From contig OZ020267.1 of NCBI GenBank assembly GCA_963971225.1, forward strand, positions 98,933,536 to 98,997,535: a stretch of 64,000 nucleotides of DNA. Direction: 5' to 3'. Shown here piece by piece: positions 63,197 to 64,000 of this stretch. The notes under the pieces were generated by a model. That model had not been told where the DNA came from, searched no databases, and saw only the letters and a list, made by a program, of their open reading frames with translations. Positions within the stretch are counted from its first letter, which is position 1; each line of letters begins with the position of its first letter. The position numbers and the translations under genes are program-made. This DNA is from Melieria omissa (Eukaryota; Arthropoda; Insecta; Diptera; Ulidiidae).

Positions 63197-64000
63197 TCAT
63201 ACCGGCACCAGGTCCCATTTGCTGCCATCTTTCTTCGAACAGATATCCAAGCCAATACCGGCATTCACTTTCGTCTCGACGGCATTTAGACACATGCCAG
63301 CCGCCATGTTGTAGATGGGGCCGCCCTCGGTCTGCGTGTGCCGCCACTGCTGGTCGCCCAGCTGCTCGTGGCACTTGTTGATGCGCACCGCGTTATCGCC
63401 GTGTGATTCTAGGCACAGCAGCTTGTCCAATATGATTTCTGACTTATCCGTCTCGTACCAAATTTGGTACCGCGCCCCGCTGCACGGTACTAGCGTCAGC
63501 AAGCTGCCCTTTCGGAAGAAGCCCTTCACCTGCTGCCCCATCACCGAAGCGCAGAGACTGGTGCCAGCTAACCGCATCTGGAAGGACGACGTGTAGTTGC
63601 GCTTACGTGAGTGCCAAGGCTGATACGGACCATTGGCGCTTTTTTGTTTTCTCGGATTCTTATCTGCCGGCAAATGCTCTGGGTATATATTGTGCATATA
63701 CCAATCGAAGCTGCGGCAATTCAGACGTTGCCGCAGTGCCACTCGTTCGGATATATCGCCATAGTCCATGTTCTTGGCGCCCTCTGCCTGCTCGAAAAAG
63801 TACTTCTTGTATTCGTCCATCCACACGTGCGCGACACGCAGTGAATTTCGCAACATTGTGTTAGTACCATCCGGCGAGGTATAGGGACGGCGCTTCCGAA
63901 AGATGTGACCAACGCGTGAGCACGGCAGTATCTTGATCGCGCCGCCGCACTGCCACACGCGAAACGATATTTCCAAATTCTCACCGCCCCAGATATCCAT
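63197..64000 (-). CDS. Polypeptide N-acetylgalactosaminyltransferase (tandem copy B, 3' part)
   Basis: The C-terminal 267 residues of a second enzyme of the same family; the start lies beyond the window. It opens inside the catalytic domain (MDIWGGENLEISFRVWQCGG), continues GHIFRKRRPYTSPDG and HVWMDEYKKYF, and ends with a ricin-type lectin domain containing QQW. It aligns with copy A along the whole length, but has an insertion of roughly a dozen residues (KNPRKQKSANGPYQPWHSRK region) before the lectin domain. Shared intronless structure, strand and similarity indicate tandem duplication. The residues that can be checked are intact, so it is probably active, though the N-terminal catalytic motifs are out of view. 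Confidence 0.9.
   Translation of the reverse strand: MDIWGGENLEISFRVWQCGGAIKILPCSRVGHIFRKRRPYTSPDGTNTMLRNSLRVAHVWMDEYKKYFFEQAEGAKNMDYGDISERVALRQRLNCRSFDWYMHNIYPEHLPADKNPRKQKSANGPYQPWHSRKRNYTSSFQMRLAGTSLCASVMGQQVKGFFRKGSLLTLVPCSGARYQIWYETDKSEIILDKLLCLESHGDNAVRINKCHEQLGDQQWRHTQTEGGPIYNMAAGMCLNAVETKVNAGIGLDICSKKDGSKWDLVPV

Overview
The window is eukaryotic, AT-rich, intron-rich nuclear DNA from an insect. Gene content and order point to a higher fly (Diptera), and the large introns full of small inverted-repeat elements would suit a tephritid fruit fly; the exact taxon is inference. Every gene I recognise has a Drosophila counterpart, and several of those counterparts map, as I recall it, to cytological 34F-35A on chromosome arm 2L (wing blister, l(2)34Fc, l(2)34Fd/Nol10, Pgant35A). 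I therefore read the window as a conserved microsynteny block of Muller element B.

Layout, left to right. 3-5042 (+): the last five exons of a laminin alpha chain (wing blister type), covering LG4, LG5 and the stop. 5043-10449: 3' UTR, then a Helitron-like repeat cluster and a mariner-type MITE. 10450-33658 (+): an 11-exon GBA2 (non-lysosomal glucosylceramidase) gene of 889 codons; its first coding exon lies 16 kb from the second, and that intron is a MITE graveyard with a 1.17-kb fold-back. 36641-38145 (-): an mTERF-family mitochondrial transcription termination factor. It is head-to-head, 327 bp apart, with 38473-39919 (+), an MSS51-like double-MYND protein. 40562-41123 (-): l(2)34Fc, a secreted Reeler-domain putative defence protein. 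41124-48049: gene-poor. 48050-50071 (-): an F-box/leucine-rich-repeat protein reconstructed from four exons. 50551-53158 (-): Nol10, a ribosome-biogenesis WD40 protein. 56193-57217 (+): Rab14, exactly 215 residues. 58945-60527: a decayed Tc1-like transposon with IR/DR ends. 60573-62312 (-): an intronless polypeptide GalNAc-transferase. 63197-64000 (-): the 3' part of a tandem paralogue that runs off the window.

The genes are mostly unrelated housekeeping or matrix functions kept together by ancestry. Two pairs may be functionally linked: the divergent mTERF/MSS51-like pair (both expected to act in mitochondrial gene expression and sharing one short promoter region), and the tandem GalNAc-transferases. 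No tRNA, rRNA, CRISPR array, viral gene or bacterial feature was seen. Exon boundaries were set by hand from GT/AG sites, reading frame and family continuity. They are consistent throughout (all codon phases close), but no transcript evidence was available.
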